Shown: one piece after another, positions 10,392 to 20,121 of the stretch
How the letters are laid out: each line of letters starts with the position of its first letter
Position numbering within the stretch: the first letter of the stretch is position 1
DNA from: Klebsiella pneumoniae
GTDB lineage: Bacteria; Myxococcota_A; UBA796; SXON01
DNA: 64,000 nucleotides
Reading direction: 5' to 3'
Assembly (NCBI GenBank): GCA_945862325.1
Contig: CAMAXZ010000003.1
Coordinates: forward strand, 1-64,000
Notes under the pieces: model-generated
The model's database searches: none
What the model was told of the DNA's origin: nothing
The model's input: the letters and a program-made list of their open reading frames with translations, nothing else
Program-made: the position numbers and the translations under genes

Positions 10392-11714
10392 TTACGAGGG
10401 GTTGACGAACCGAGACACGCGGCGGCGCCGTCGAACGAGTCCCAACGCCGCCAGGGGGGCGATCCAGCCCGCCTGCGACGTGGCGCCGCACCCGCAGCCG
10501 GGGTCCGATTTGTCGTCCGCGTCGGCGCTGGCGTCGGGGGCCGGTGGCGCGGGGACCCCGTCGATCGACGGCTCCGTCAGGTCGCCCAGGTCCTCGCAGG
10601 CGTCGGTCGCGTCAGGCTCGCACGGCACCTGAAAAGTGTGCTCGAACCGGCGTGTGCTCGCCTGCCCGTCGATCGTCTCGAGGCCGGTGCGCGCGCGCAC
10701 CGTGTACCAGGCGCCTGGGGTGAGGTCGGCGAGGGGGGCGAGCCGCGCCACGCGTGTGTACTCCGGGCCCCACCGACTGTTGGCGGCGGTCGTCGCTACC
10801 ACTGCGCCGTTTGCGTCGACCAGCGTCAGCAGGTCGTCGGTGTAACGAACGCCGACGCCGAACACGACCGTCACCCAACTGTCGGGGCTCGTCGCGTCCG
10901 CCGCCAGCAGTCGGCGCGGCGACTCTGGATACGCGAACACGGCCGCTTCGTCCGCGGTGATCCCCTCGTGAAGGCGCGCCCAGATGGCCTGCTGGTACCG
11001 CATCGTCGGGACGATCTCGCTGCGCAGGCTCCCAGGGATCTCCGTGTCGAGGTAGTGCTCGCGCGTCCACGGGATGATGTCGTCGTAGGTTTCGCCGAGG
11101 CTGCGGGCCACGCCCGGGCCGATCGTGTCGTTGATGTAGAAGGCGGTGACGAGGCCCACCGCGTCGGCGATCACGTCCTCGGTGATGGTCTGCGGGAGCT
11201 CGGCGTAGAGCTCGAGCACGGTCTCGAGCGGGATCCACTCCTTCGGCATGAAGCGGAGGTGCTCGTCCAACGCCAGGAACCCATCGGTGCCCGGGTCCGC
11301 CTCGCCCTGCTCCCGCCCGTCGTGTCGGTTGACCTGGTAGAGGAACAGGGTGTCGAACAGCTCGTCTTGCAGGCCGTGCGACGCGCAGCCCATCAGGAAC
11401 GCCACGCGCTGCTTCGACTCGGTCGTCGTCCAGGGGGGCGGATCGTTCACCCGCATCCACTCGACGTAGTCCTGGATGAACGGCTCCCAGTGCGTGTGCT
11501 CCGCGTAGGCCCGCGACGCTTCCACGTCCATGGCGTAGCCGGTGTCGGTGAACGTCGCGCCGAACAGCAGCGCGTTGAACACCTCCGGTTCGAGGAGGAA
11601 CGCCCGCAGCTCGTCGTCCGGCATGTTCTCGACGGCCCAACCCGTCACGTGGATGTGACCCCACAGGCCGTGCGCGTGCGCGTGCGTGCTCAGGGCGAGG
11701 GCGAGCGCGACCAT
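10392..11714 (-). CDS. Secreted protein of phospholipase C/S1-P1-nuclease-like fold with MYXO-CTERM-like tail
   Basis: The 440-aa product has a signal peptide (MVALALALSTHAHAHG) followed by GLWGHIHVTGWAVENMP. The N-terminal His residues plus later FLMGCASHGLQDELFDT and the HTHWEPF segment resemble the metal-binding helices of zinc-dependent phospholipase C or S1/P1 nucleases. A beta-rich domain occupies ~270-380. The C-terminus (DPGCGCGATSQ, a hydrophobic stretch of ~14 residues, then RRRRR) fits a MYXO-CTERM sorting signal, which is processed at Cys to anchor proteins on the cell surface in myxobacteria. Substrate is unknown. This tail is the strongest single clue to the host group. Confidence 0.72.
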   Translation of the reverse strand: MVALALALSTHAHAHGLWGHIHVTGWAVENMPDDELRAFLLEPEVFNALLFGATFTDTGYAMDVEASRAYAEHTHWEPFIQDYVEWMRVNDPPPWTTTESKQRVAFLMGCASHGLQDELFDTLFLYQVNRHDGREQGEADPGTDGFLALDEHLRFMPKEWIPLETVLELYAELPQTITEDVIADAVGLVTAFYINDTIGPGVARSLGETYDDIIPWTREHYLDTEIPGSLRSEIVPTMRYQQAIWARLHEGITADEAAVFAYPESPRRLLAADATSPDSWVTVVFGVGVRYTDDLLTLVDANGAVVATTAANSRWGPEYTRVARLAPLADLTPGAWYTVRARTGLETIDGQASTRRFEHTFQVPCEPDATDACEDLGDLTEPSIDGVPAPPAPDASADADDKSDPGCGCGATSQAGWIAPLAALGLVRRRRRVSRFVNPS

Positions 11715-11784
11715 TGGGGCCTCCGGGGCGGGCGGAGGCTACCACGGGCGGGGCGCCAGCCGCGCCCCGCCCGCGCGCGACGCG

Positions 11785-14073
11785 TCAGTTCTGGAGGTCG
11801 AACCGGTCGAGCTCCATCACCTTCGCCCAGGCCTCGGCGAACTCCTTCACGAACGTCGCCTCGGCCCCGTCGAACGCGTACACCTCGGCCACGGCGCGAA
11901 GCTCGGCGTTGGAGCCGAACACGAGGTCGACCTCGGTGGCGGTCCAGCGGGCCTTGCCGCTCGCGCGGTCGGTGCCCTCGAACACCCCGTTGTCCGTCTT
12001 CTTCCACTGCGTCGAGAGGTCGAGCAGGTTGACGAAGAAGTCGTTGCCGAGCGTGCCGGGCGCGTCGGTGAACACGCCGTGCGGCGCTCCGTCGGCGTTG
12101 GCGTTCATCGACCGAAGGCCGCCGACGAGCACGGTCATCTCGGGGACGGTGAGGTCGAGCAGGTCGGCGCGGTCGACCAGCAGCTCCGACGGCGTGCGAC
12201 CGTAGGTGTCGGCGGTCGCGCCGGCGAAGTTGCGGAAGCCGTCGGAGAGCGGCTCGAGCGCCGCGAAGGACGCGACGTCGGTCTGGTCCTGCGTGGCGTC
12301 GGTGCGCCCCGGGGTGAAGCGGACGGTCACGGGGTTGCCGCCGTCGCGCGCGGCCTTCTCGACCGCCGCCGTGCCGCCGAGCACGATCAGGTCGGCCAGG
12401 GAGATCCGCTTCTTGCCGGACTTCGCGTTGAACTCCGCCTGGATCTTCTCCAGCGCGCCCACCACCTTCGCCACCTCCGCCGCGTCGTTGACCGCCCAGT
12501 CTTTCTGGGGCTCCAGGCGCAGGCGCGCGCCGTTCGCGCCGCCGCGCATGTCGGTGCTGCGGAACGACGCCGCCGAGGCCCACGCCGTCCGAACGAGCTC
12601 GGGCACCGTCAGCCCGGAATCGAGGATGGCCTGCTTCAACGTGGCGATGTCCTTCGCGTCGACCAGCGCGTGATCGACCGCGGGCACCGGGTCCTGCCAG
12701 GTCATCGCCTCGGCCGGCACGTTCGCCCCGACGTAGCGGGCGCGCGGGCCCATGTCGCGGTGGGTCAGCTTGAACCACGCGCGGGCGAACGCACGTTCGA
12801 ACTCCTTCGGCTCCTTCTGGAAGCGCTGCGCGATCTCCTTGTAGGCCGGGTCGAACTTCAGCGACAGGTCCGTCGTGAACATGATCGGCGCGTGGCGCTT
12901 CGTGGGGTCGTGGGCGTCGGGCACGAGGTTGGCGGCCGCGCCGTCCTTCGGCACCCACTGGGTCGCGCCCGCCGGGCTCTTGGTCTGCACCCACTCGTAC
13001 GCGAAGAGGTTGTCGAGGTACTGTGTGGTCCAGGCGGTCGGGCTGGCCGTCCATGCGCCTTCGAGGCCGCTCGTCACCGTGTCACCGCCCTTGCCGGTGC
13101 CGCAGCGGTTCGCCCAGCCCGTGCCTTGCTGCTCCACGCCGCCGGCGGCCGGCTCGGGCGCGACGCAGTCCACCTTGTGCGCGCCGTGCGCCTTGCCGAA
13201 GGTGTGACCGCCGGCGATGAGCGCCACGGTCTCTTCGTCGTTCATCGCCATGCGACCGAAGGTCTCGCGGATGTCCTTCGCCGCGGCGAGGGGGTCCGGG
13301 TTGCCGTTCGGGCCTTCCGGGTTGACGTAGATCAGGCCCATCTGGACCGCCGCGAGCGGCTTCTGGAGCTGGCGTTCGCCGCTGTAGCGCTTGTCGTCGA
13401 GCATCTTCGCCTCGGGGCCCCAGTACACGAGCTCCGGCTCCCAATCGTCCGTGCGCCCGCCGGCAAACCCGATCGTCTCGAAGCCCATCGACTCCATCGC
13501 CACCGTGCCCGACAGCACCATCAGGTCGCCCCAGGACACCTTGCGCCCGTACTTCTGCTTGATCGGCCACAGCAGTCGGCGCGCCTTGTCGAGGTTGGTG
13601 TTGTCCGGCCAGCTGTTGAGCGGCTCGAACCGCATCTGTCCGCCCGCCGCGCCGCCGCGGCCGTCGTGGACGCGGTAGGTGCCCGCGCTGTGCCAGGCGA
13701 GGCGGATGAACAGCGGCCCGTAGTTGCCGTAGTCGGCGGGCCACCAGTCCTGCGACGTGGTCAACACCGCTTGGAGCTCCTTCTTCAGCGCGTCCAGGTC
13801 GACCGTCGCGAACTCCGCGGCGTAGTCGAAGTCGTCGCCGAAGGGGCTGCCTTCGTGTTCGTTCTGGCGGAGCTGCGACAGTTCCAAGCGCTCCGGCCAC
13901 CAGATCTCGTTCGGCGTGAGGGCGCGGGTGGTCATCCCGTGCGGGTTCGGCGCGGCCTCCTTCGGGGCCGTCTCCTCCGTCGTCTTGGACTCTTCGGGCG
14001 CCTTCGGCGCTTCCGGGGTGTCACAGGCGGGCGCGAGGAGCAGGGCGAGGGTGAGCAGCATCGGGCGAGTCAT
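11785..14073 (-). CDS. katG: Catalase-peroxidase, exported lipoprotein form
   Basis: This is a bifunctional haem catalase-peroxidase of 762 aa that removes hydrogen peroxide. Visible hallmarks are the distal haem site [11 protein letters not shown], the YVNPEGP tyrosine and MAMND methionine of the Trp-Tyr-Met cross-link, and the proximal [10 protein letters not shown]. The C-terminal domain is complete. I start at ATG 14073 because the track start adds 12 unlikely residues. The N-terminus then reads [17 protein letters not shown] followed by DTPEAPK: a lipobox, so the enzyme is probably periplasmic and lipid-anchored. A Pro/Glu-rich linker precedes the fold. Most KatG enzymes are cytoplasmic; exported forms such as KatP are the minority. 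Confidence 0.93.
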   Translation of the reverse strand: MTRPMLLTLALLLAPACDTPEAPKAPEESKTTEETAPKEAAPNPHGMTTRALTPNEIWWPERLELSQLRQNEHEGSPFGDDFDYAAEFATVDLDALKKELQAVLTTSQDWWPADYGNYGPLFIRLAWHSAGTYRVHDGRGGAAGGQMRFEPLNSWPDNTNLDKARRLLWPIKQKYGRKVSWGDLMVLSGTVAMESMGFETIGFAGGRTDDWEPELVYWGPEAKMLDDKRYSGERQLQKPLAAVQMGLIYVNPEGPNGNPDPLAAAKDIRETFGRMAMNDEETVALIAGGHTFGKAHGAHKVDCVAPEPAAGGVEQQGTGWANRCGTGKGGDTVTSGLEGAWTASPTAWTTQYLDNLFAYEWVQTKSPAGATQWVPKDGAAANLVPDAHDPTKRHAPIMFTTDLSLKFDPAYKEIAQRFQKEPKEFERAFARAWFKLTHRDMGPRARYVGANVPAEAMTWQDPVPAVDHALVDAKDIATLKQAILDSGLTVPELVRTAWASAASFRSTDMRGGANGARLRLEPQKDWAVNDAAEVAKVVGALEKIQAEFNAKSGKKRISLADLIVLGGTAAVEKAARDGGNPVTVRFTPGRTDATQDQTDVASFAALEPLSDGFRNFAGATADTYGRTPSELLVDRADLLDLTVPEMTVLVGGLRSMNANADGAPHGVFTDAPGTLGNDFFVNLLDLSTQWKKTDNGVFEGTDRASGKARWTATEVDLVFGSNAELRAVAEVYAFDGAEATFVKEFAEAWAKVMELDRFDLQN

Positions 14074-14208
14074 GGGGGGCCTCCGGGTGGACGGGCTCGG
14101 GGTTAGCAAGTCCTGTGCCGTTGTAGATGCGGCGTTCGAGGGTATGGGGATGTGCTGGTAGCGAAATGTCGTTGATGCTGGGCGGTCGGATGGCGGGATT
14201 TCGTTGCG

Positions 14209-15132
14209 TCACCCCCGCCAGCACACGCAGCGCGCGCACACCGGGTTGGTGGCGATGTCGAGGGCCCGGCGGGCGGGGCGGGTAGAGCGCATCGCGGCCC
14301 GTAGGCCAAACTCGGTAGTCGCAGTAGTCTCAAGAAAGAAGCAGTGGGACCAGGTACCCGTCGGGCCGACGACGCCGGACGTCCACGGTGCGGCGCATCG
14401 TGGCGGACTCGGCGTGCCATCAATGAGCGCGAGTAGGCGCGACTTCGCGTAGTCGGACATCGCGAGGAAACGGCCCTGACTCTCGGAGAAAAAGCGCCTC
14501 ACCATGGTGCTGTCGGTGGCGGGCGCGTTTTCCACGCCCTGGCGCTTGCCGAAACCGCCGCTGGTCGTGTCGGCGGCGAGAAGGCTCATCTCGGTGAACC
14601 CGGTCTCCACCGCCGCGTCGCGGATCTCGGTCAGGTGGTTCACGTTCGCGTTCCACACGGTCACGCGGGCGTGGACGTACATGCCCGTTATCGCACGCAC
14701 GCCGTCGCGCACCGCACTGAGCCCCCGCACGCCTCTGATCTGCTCGTACGTGGTCTCGTCGTGCGCGTCCCACGACACGAAGACTCTTGCCACGGTCGCG
14801 CGAACGACATCGGCGTGCTTCTTCAGCGCGAGACCGTTCGTCATCAGCGAGACCGGCAACTCCTGAGACGTCCGGCGTAGGATGTCCGCGGCGTCGGGCC
14901 GCGAGAGCGGTTCGCCTCCAGTGATCATGATTTCACGAAACCCGAGCTCACGGGCCTCTCGTGCAAGAGCCGCCCACTGGCGCCACCCCAACTCGCCCTG
15001 CTCGGGCTCGCGAAACGCGCACCCACCGCACTTGCTCGTGCACTTGTGGGTGACGTCAAAAATCGCCACCTCTGGATACAAGAGTCCGCTGCTTTTAAGT
15101 AACTGATTGCGGACCTGGCGGGCGAGCGGCAC
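14209..15132 (-). CDS. Radical SAM protein
   Basis: This 307-aa enzyme has the radical SAM cluster motif CTSKCGGC (CxxxCxxC) at ~residues 30-37. The family GGEP motif (MITGGEP), a helix/strand pattern and a 'VSWDAHDE' strand follow. The C-terminus has additional Cys residues (SPPRCAAPW, SHCFF, VCARCVC), typical of a second cluster (SPASM/twitch-type) in enzymes that modify peptides or small molecules. The start is GTG 15132; an ATG two bases away is out of frame. The substrate is not identifiable. It is divergent from the MopE-like lipoprotein gene, with about 35 bp between starts. A role in modifying that protein is possible but unsupported. Confidence 0.8.
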   Translation of the reverse strand: MPLARQVRNQLLKSSGLLYPEVAIFDVTHKCTSKCGGCAFREPEQGELGWRQWAALAREARELGFREIMITGGEPLSRPDAADILRRTSQELPVSLMTNGLALKKHADVVRATVARVFVSWDAHDETTYEQIRGVRGLSAVRDGVRAITGMYVHARVTVWNANVNHLTEIRDAAVETGFTEMSLLAADTTSGGFGKRQGVENAPATDSTMVRRFFSESQGRFLAMSDYAKSRLLALIDGTPSPPRCAAPWTSGVVGPTGTWSHCFFLETTATTEFGLRAAMRSTRPARRALDIATNPVCARCVCWRG

Positions 15133-15142
15133 ATGCTAGCAT
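15133..15142. promoter_or_regulatory. 10-bp perfect palindrome ATGCTAGCAT between divergent genes
   Basis: The 35-bp divergent gap between the radical SAM and MopE-like genes contains a perfect 10-bp palindrome. In a 70% GC background an AT-balanced palindrome here could be an operator half-site pair. It is too short to be conclusive. Confidence 0.25.
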
Positions 15143-15167
15143 AACACGCGTGCGATACGCTGTGGAC

Positions 15168-17006
15168 ATGCTGTTCATCTTGCTCGCATGCCTGACGCGC
15201 GAAGACGTGTACGCGAGGCGTCTCGCCGAGCTCTCCGACATGGATGGGGACGGTGCCATCGCCCTGCTCGACTGCGATGACTCAGACCCTCGAATCTCCC
15301 CGACGGGCGAGGACGTGCCGTACGATGGGATCGATCAGGACTGCTCCGGCGCGGACCTCGACGACGTCGACGGCGATGGCTTTGCTGTTGCGGTCGATTG
15401 CGACGACGCACAGAGTAGCGTTCACCCCGACGTCGACGAGATTCCCTATGACGGCATCGACCAGGACTGCGACGGTCATGACTTGGTCGATGTGGACGGC
15501 GATGGATTCGACTACCCTGAAGAAGACTGTGATGACGCGGACGCGGCGGTGAACCCGGACGCGGTCGAGACCCCATACGACGCCGTCGATCAAGACTGCG
15601 ATGGGGGTGATCTCGATGACGTCGATGCCGACGGATACGGCATCGATGTCGACTGTGATGATACCGATTCTACGCGGTATCCGGGCGCCCCTGAGGGCTG
15701 GGACGATGCGTTCGTCGACAACGACTGCGACGGTGCAATGGCGCTTGACGCCCGGGAGAGTTTCGGGGGCACTCTTTGGTACTCGCGCGAAGAGGGCGCC
15801 AACCTGGGTACGAGGCTTCAACCGTTCGACGACATCGACGCTGACGGCGTGGAAGAGATCCTCGTGTCGGCTGTCGGATCGAGTGATTTGTACTCGAACA
15901 GCGGCGCGGTTTACCTGTTGTCCGTCGCTTCCACTGGTGATGTGTCAACGGTCGCCCAACGCACCGTGCACGCGGGTGGGGCCGATTGGTATCTCGGAGT
16001 CGCGATGGCCGCCGGTGACGTAGATTCGGACGGCACGCCAGACGCGTTCCTGACCGCGACGGGTCAAGGTACTTTCGGTGGCGGCTATGTCGTGAATGGC
16101 GCCATGCTTTCGGCGCGGGATGTGAACTTGCCCGCGGACGCCTCGATGTGCGTAGACGGGGCCCGGTCCGGGGAGTATTGGGGCAGCGAAGCGGCCTTTG
16201 TCGGAGACGTCGACGGCGATGGGGTCGAGGAGGTCGCGATGTCTGCGTCGTTCGCTCCGGCAGGAGGCTACGAACGTGCCGGCCAGGTCGCGTTGTTCTC
16301 GTATCGAGAAGGGGTGTTTGACGTGGATGATGCCGACTACCTGTGGTCGGGTTACTACGACGACGCTCGGTTCGGCGAGGGCGTGGCGGGTGTCGGTGAT
16401 GCCGATGGGGACGGTCGTCCAGATGTGATGGTAACGGCGGAGAGTGGGGACATCTTCGTCGTGCTTCCTGCCGAAACTGGTTCGGTGGACGACATCGCAA
16501 TCTCGAGGGTCACGCGCGACGGTGATGCCGGACGATACAGAAGTGTCGCTATTGGGGACGCGGACGGCGACGGAAGCACGGACGTCTCTGTCCTGGGGGC
16601 CAGCTACGCCCGCGTGTTCATCGACCTTGGGGAGTTTTCGGTGCGCACCCAGGATGACGCGTGGATGACGGTGTACTCTGCGTCGGCCTCAAGTTTCTCC
16701 GATGCCGCGACGCTCGATGATTTGTCGGGTGATGGGCGTCCGGAGACCGTGCTGACGATGGCGTACTCGAACACCCACCTCACCGCGTGGGTTGGGTTGC
16801 TGCAAAGCGAGTCGCTCGGGTGGCGTGCGGAGGTCGAGGCGGAGTCCATGCCCTTGTCAGCGCTGTCTGTGCGGGACAGCGGCGGGTTCGGGTATCGCGC
16901 GGCGATTGTCAAGGGGCCGCCAGGCTACATGGTGCTCGCGGGCCCATTCGATGATCGTGGCGCCGAGGGTGGCGGCGCCGTTGCGCTCTTGAGGACCCCA
17001 CAGTAG
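15168..17006 (+). CDS. Surface lipoprotein with MopE-like Ca-binding repeats and FG-GAP repeats
   Basis: This is a 612-aa predicted lipoprotein, started at ATG 15168 to give MLFILLAC with the lipidated Cys at residue 8. Residues ~20-185 contain about five MopE-like metal-binding repeats of the form DxDGDGxxxxxDCDD...DGIDQDCDG, rich in Asp and presumably calcium-binding. The rest resembles FG-GAP/integrin-alpha beta-propeller repeats (DADGDGRPDVMVTAE, DGVEEVAMSA). Such proteins are secreted or surface-exposed adhesion-like proteins. It is convergent with the membrane protein gene at 17.0-18.9 kb. A second, related protein lies at 24.5-26.3 kb. Confidence 0.85.
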   Translation: MLFILLACLTREDVYARRLAELSDMDGDGAIALLDCDDSDPRISPTGEDVPYDGIDQDCSGADLDDVDGDGFAVAVDCDDAQSSVHPDVDEIPYDGIDQDCDGHDLVDVDGDGFDYPEEDCDDADAAVNPDAVETPYDAVDQDCDGGDLDDVDADGYGIDVDCDDTDSTRYPGAPEGWDDAFVDNDCDGAMALDARESFGGTLWYSREEGANLGTRLQPFDDIDADGVEEILVSAVGSSDLYSNSGAVYLLSVASTGDVSTVAQRTVHAGGADWYLGVAMAAGDVDSDGTPDAFLTATGQGTFGGGYVVNGAMLSARDVNLPADASMCVDGARSGEYWGSEAAFVGDVDGDGVEEVAMSASFAPAGGYERAGQVALFSYREGVFDVDDADYLWSGYYDDARFGEGVAGVGDADGDGRPDVMVTAESGDIFVVLPAETGSVDDIAISRVTRDGDAGRYRSVAIGDADGDGSTDVSVLGASYARVFIDLGEFSVRTQDDAWMTVYSASASSFSDAATLDDLSGDGRPETVLTMAYSNTHLTAWVGLLQSESLGWRAEVEAESMPLSALSVRDSGGFGYRAAIVKGPPGYMVLAGPFDDRGAEGGGAVALLRTPQ

Positions 17007-17058
17007 GTCTGGCTGCGCACTGAATACCGACGGGCGGTACCACGATAACGACCGCGGG

Positions 17059-18921
17059 TCAGTAGACGAGGCGGACGTGGACGCTCCCAGCGCCCGGTTC
17101 TTCGCACGTAAGTGAAACTTGCACTTGTCGAGTGCCGCCGCATTCCACCAGCTCTGCCGATTGTGATCCGCAGGGATCTTGAACGCGAATGGTGACCGCA
17201 GGCGATGTCGCGATCACGGCGCGTTCTCCATGACGGAGCGCCCGCGTGATCACAGTGTCTCCGCACTCCGCCCGCACGCCGCGGCCAGAGTCCCAAACGA
17301 CGGCGCGCGTCCCTTGCACAAAGGAAAGCGACGAGGGCGCGTCCTGAAACTCAGCCATCGCCGGCCAGCGTCTTGTTCCCTCGGTGGCGATGCGTGTCGC
17401 GTCGTCCAGGCGCCCGTCGGCTGCAGCCGAAAGCGCGGCGTGCCAGCGGATGAAGGGCTGTGATGGATGTCGGCGCATCAGCTCCGCCCACCGTTCCGCT
17501 CGCGTTGATGCGCTAGGCAATCGCTGCGTCGTCGAGTACCATCGCACCGAACCCTCGCCGTACAGCAGATCCGCTCGAAGGGTGTACCCTTCAAGGAGCC
17601 AGTCCGGGTATCTCGGATGCGCAGCGCCGTCCCAGTTCGCCAAACGCAGGAATTCCGGACGCTCGCGCTCGGAACTGAGTAGACTCCGGAGCCACGCCTC
17701 GGACGTTCCGTGCTGGGCCGCCACGGCAGCCGGGCGGTGCGTCAGACCCCGTATGTCGAGAACGTTCAGTCCTGGGATATCACCTAACATGCCCACGTCG
17801 ACCGCCGCGACCACGCCACCTGCTGGTACGTTGTTCGAAGCCCACGCGACGTCCTCGGCCACGGGGGTGTCGAGTCCGTGGTCAAGGTGATGCACCACGT
17901 TTGCGATGGCTGAGGCCGGACGGAGCCTGACGTCGAATCGACCGTACCCGCGCGATTCCAGGCAGCTACAAACAATTGTGGCCAACGCGGCCAGAACGCC
18001 AACGGAGATCGACGGTCTGGTCGGCGTTCCCAACGTTGCGTACGCAGCCACCGTTGCGACAACGCCGGGCAACAATAGTCGACCGAACGACATCCAATCG
18101 CCGCTGGCGATGACCAGAGTTGAGGCATGCACGACAAGAGGTAGAGCAACCCAGGCGACGTCGCGCGAGCGAAGCCTGGCAGATGCGGCGGTCGCAACCA
18201 TGATGCGGGCCGCGGTGGTCAGGTCGCCCAAGAGCTGTGCAGCGCCGAATGTCGTGAAGCCTACGAGCTTTATCAGGGCCGGGGTCGGGGTGAGCGCACC
18301 GAACCAGGCGTACCGCGCGGCGTGGTAGGCGACGACGGCGCTGACGGTCGCCGCCGCCAGCATCTGGTCTCGCGGCGTCGAGCGCCGCCGCGCCGCTGTC
18401 GCGAGCGCGGCCACGAACAATAGTCCTCCTTCCGGGCGCGTGAGCGAAGCTGCACCTACCAGCGCCACTCCCAGGCCCCACTGCGCTCCGAACAGCAGAC
18501 TCCATCCGATGGCCAGCAACGCCGCATAGAGCGTGGTCTCCAGCCCGATGACGCCCCATCGGTTCAGCGGAGCCCAAGATGCGACCGCCCACAACGCGAC
18601 TGTGCCCGCGAATCCGGCCGTAAGGCGGGCGTGTAGGAGCGCCAACACCGCGACGGCACCGCCGACGGCGACGACTTGGGCCATGATGTCGAGATCGAGG
18701 CCCAACCGGGCGGCGATCGCCAGGATGGCGACGAGGAGGAAGTTCGAATATCCTTCGACGCGCTCGCCAGTGCTCCACTCCAGCGCGCCCGAATCGGCCC
18801 AGTGGCGCGCGTACGCGATCGTGATGTACACGTCGTCGACCGTGCCGGGCCAGTGCGGCGCCGCCAGAAGCCCGAACACGACCACCGCAACCACCAAGCG
18901 CACAGGACTCGATCTCGACAT
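17059..18921 (-). CDS. GT-C-like multispanning membrane glycosyltransferase, AftB-like
   Basis: This 620-aa protein begins at ATG 18921 (MSRSSPVRLVV); the 889-aa track ORF extends it through non-coding sequence. It has about 10-12 membrane helices. The first large loop holds DDVYITIAYARHWADSGALEWSTGERVEGYSNFL, matching the DDAYI..RYA....G....GERVEGYSNF pattern of GT-C enzymes related to mycobacterial AftB. The two Asp are the expected catalytic or metal-site residues. The C-terminal ~220 residues form a soluble extracytoplasmic domain. The probable job is transferring a lipid-linked sugar to an envelope or surface glycan; donor and acceptor are unknown. Base composition is slightly less GC-rich than the neighbours. 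Confidence 0.75.
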   Translation of the reverse strand: MSRSSPVRLVVAVVVFGLLAAPHWPGTVDDVYITIAYARHWADSGALEWSTGERVEGYSNFLLVAILAIAARLGLDLDIMAQVVAVGGAVAVLALLHARLTAGFAGTVALWAVASWAPLNRWGVIGLETTLYAALLAIGWSLLFGAQWGLGVALVGAASLTRPEGGLLFVAALATAARRRSTPRDQMLAAATVSAVVAYHAARYAWFGALTPTPALIKLVGFTTFGAAQLLGDLTTAARIMVATAASARLRSRDVAWVALPLVVHASTLVIASGDWMSFGRLLLPGVVATVAAYATLGTPTRPSISVGVLAALATIVCSCLESRGYGRFDVRLRPASAIANVVHHLDHGLDTPVAEDVAWASNNVPAGGVVAAVDVGMLGDIPGLNVLDIRGLTHRPAAVAAQHGTSEAWLRSLLSSERERPEFLRLANWDGAAHPRYPDWLLEGYTLRADLLYGEGSVRWYSTTQRLPSASTRAERWAELMRRHPSQPFIRWHAALSAAADGRLDDATRIATEGTRRWPAMAEFQDAPSSLSFVQGTRAVVWDSGRGVRAECGDTVITRALRHGERAVIATSPAVTIRVQDPCGSQSAELVECGGTRQVQVSLTCEEPGAGSVHVRLVY

Positions 18922-19038
18922 CACGGCATCACGGGTCCCCTCGCGTATCGCGACGGCAGCGCGTTTGCCGCCGTCGCGGCGCTCCCGTCGCGCCGCCGGG
19001 CGAGACCCGCTCCCCCGGATCCGTGACCGATCATTGCG

Positions 19039-20121
19039 TTGCCCGGCGCGTCGACCCCGATAGGTCGGCGGCCCGCGGTCTCCACCGCGCGGGTCGGAGG
19101 TTGCGTGCTGGCGTTGATCCTCGCGGTTGGCGGCATCGGCTGCGCGGAGCCCGAGGCCGCGGCGAAGCCGGCCGCGGGTCCGGTGCCGGTGCGCGTGGAG
19201 ACGGTGTCGCCGCGGCGCCTGGAGCGCACGCGCGAAGCCACGGGGACGATCGACGCGATCGACTCCGCGGAGCTCCGGCCCGAGGTGCAGGGCCTGGTGG
19301 AGGCGGTGTTGTTCGAGGACGGCGCGCGCGTCGCGAAAGGGCAAGCGCTGGTTCGGCTCCGGGCCGCGGACGCCCGGGCGAACCTGAACGATGCGGAGGC
19401 CCGCGCGGCGCTCGCGGACGCGGGGCTCGGGCGTACCCGCACCCTGGAGGCCCGCGGCGACGTGGCGCGAGCGGACCTGGAGCGCGCCGAGGCCGAGGCG
19501 AAGCTGGCGCGCGCCGCCGTGGCCCGCGCGGAGGAGGCGCTTCGGCGGACGACGGTGCTCGCGCCCTTCGACGGCGTCGCGGGCCGACGCGAGGTGTCCG
19601 TCGGCGAGCTCGTCGACCCTTCGCGCGTGATCACGCGGATCGAAGGGCTCTCCCGCCTCGTGGTCGACGCCGCGCTGCCGGAGGACGCGCTCGCCGAGGT
19701 GGCCCCCGGGCAGGCGGCGACGGTGCACGCGCTCGGGCAGGACTTCACGGGCTCGGTCACCTACGTCGCGCCGCGCGTCGCCGAGGGCACGCGCACCGTG
19801 GCGCTTCGGGTAGCGCTCGCGGAGCCGGGGCCCCTGCGCCCCGGCATGACCGCCCAGGTGCGCGTGATCACGGCCGAAGTGCCGGACGCCCTGATGGTGC
19901 CGACGCAGGCGATCGCACGCTCGGCGTCGGGCGCGGCGGTTTGGGTGGTGGCGGACGGCGACACCGTCGAGCGCAGGCCGGTCACCACCGGGCAGCGCGA
20001 CGCCGAGCGCGCCGAGGTGGTGTCGGGGTTGGCGGCCGGCGAGCGCGTGGTGGTGGAGGGGCTCGCGCGGATGCGCCCGGGGGCCTCGGTCGCCATCAAG
20101 GCCGACGAGGCGCCGCGGTGA
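19039..20121 (+). CDS. RND efflux periplasmic adaptor subunit (membrane-fusion protein)
   Basis: This 360-aa lipoprotein-like adaptor has a signal ending in a lipobox (AVGGIGC, residues ~31-35). It then shows the adaptor architecture: lipoyl-like half (VEAVLFEDGARVAKGQALVRL), alpha-hairpin (residues ~105-150, charged/Ala-rich), second lipoyl half (TTVLAPFDGVAGRREVSVGELV), beta-barrel and membrane-proximal domain (VPTQAIARSASGAAVWVV). The likely start is TTG 19039, though GTG alternatives exist. It links the inner-membrane permease to the outer-membrane channel. It overlaps the permease start by GTGA. Substrate cannot be read from sequence. The operon is tightly coupled. Confidence 0.88.
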   Translation: MPGASTPIGRRPAVSTARVGGCVLALILAVGGIGCAEPEAAAKPAAGPVPVRVETVSPRRLERTREATGTIDAIDSAELRPEVQGLVEAVLFEDGARVAKGQALVRLRAADARANLNDAEARAALADAGLGRTRTLEARGDVARADLERAEAEAKLARAAVARAEEALRRTTVLAPFDGVAGRREVSVGELVDPSRVITRIEGLSRLVVDAALPEDALAEVAPGQAATVHALGQDFTGSVTYVAPRVAEGTRTVALRVALAEPGPLRPGMTAQVRVITAEVPDALMVPTQAIARSASGAAVWVVADGDTVERRPVTTGQRDAERAEVVSGLAAGERVVVEGLARMRPGASVAIKADEAPR

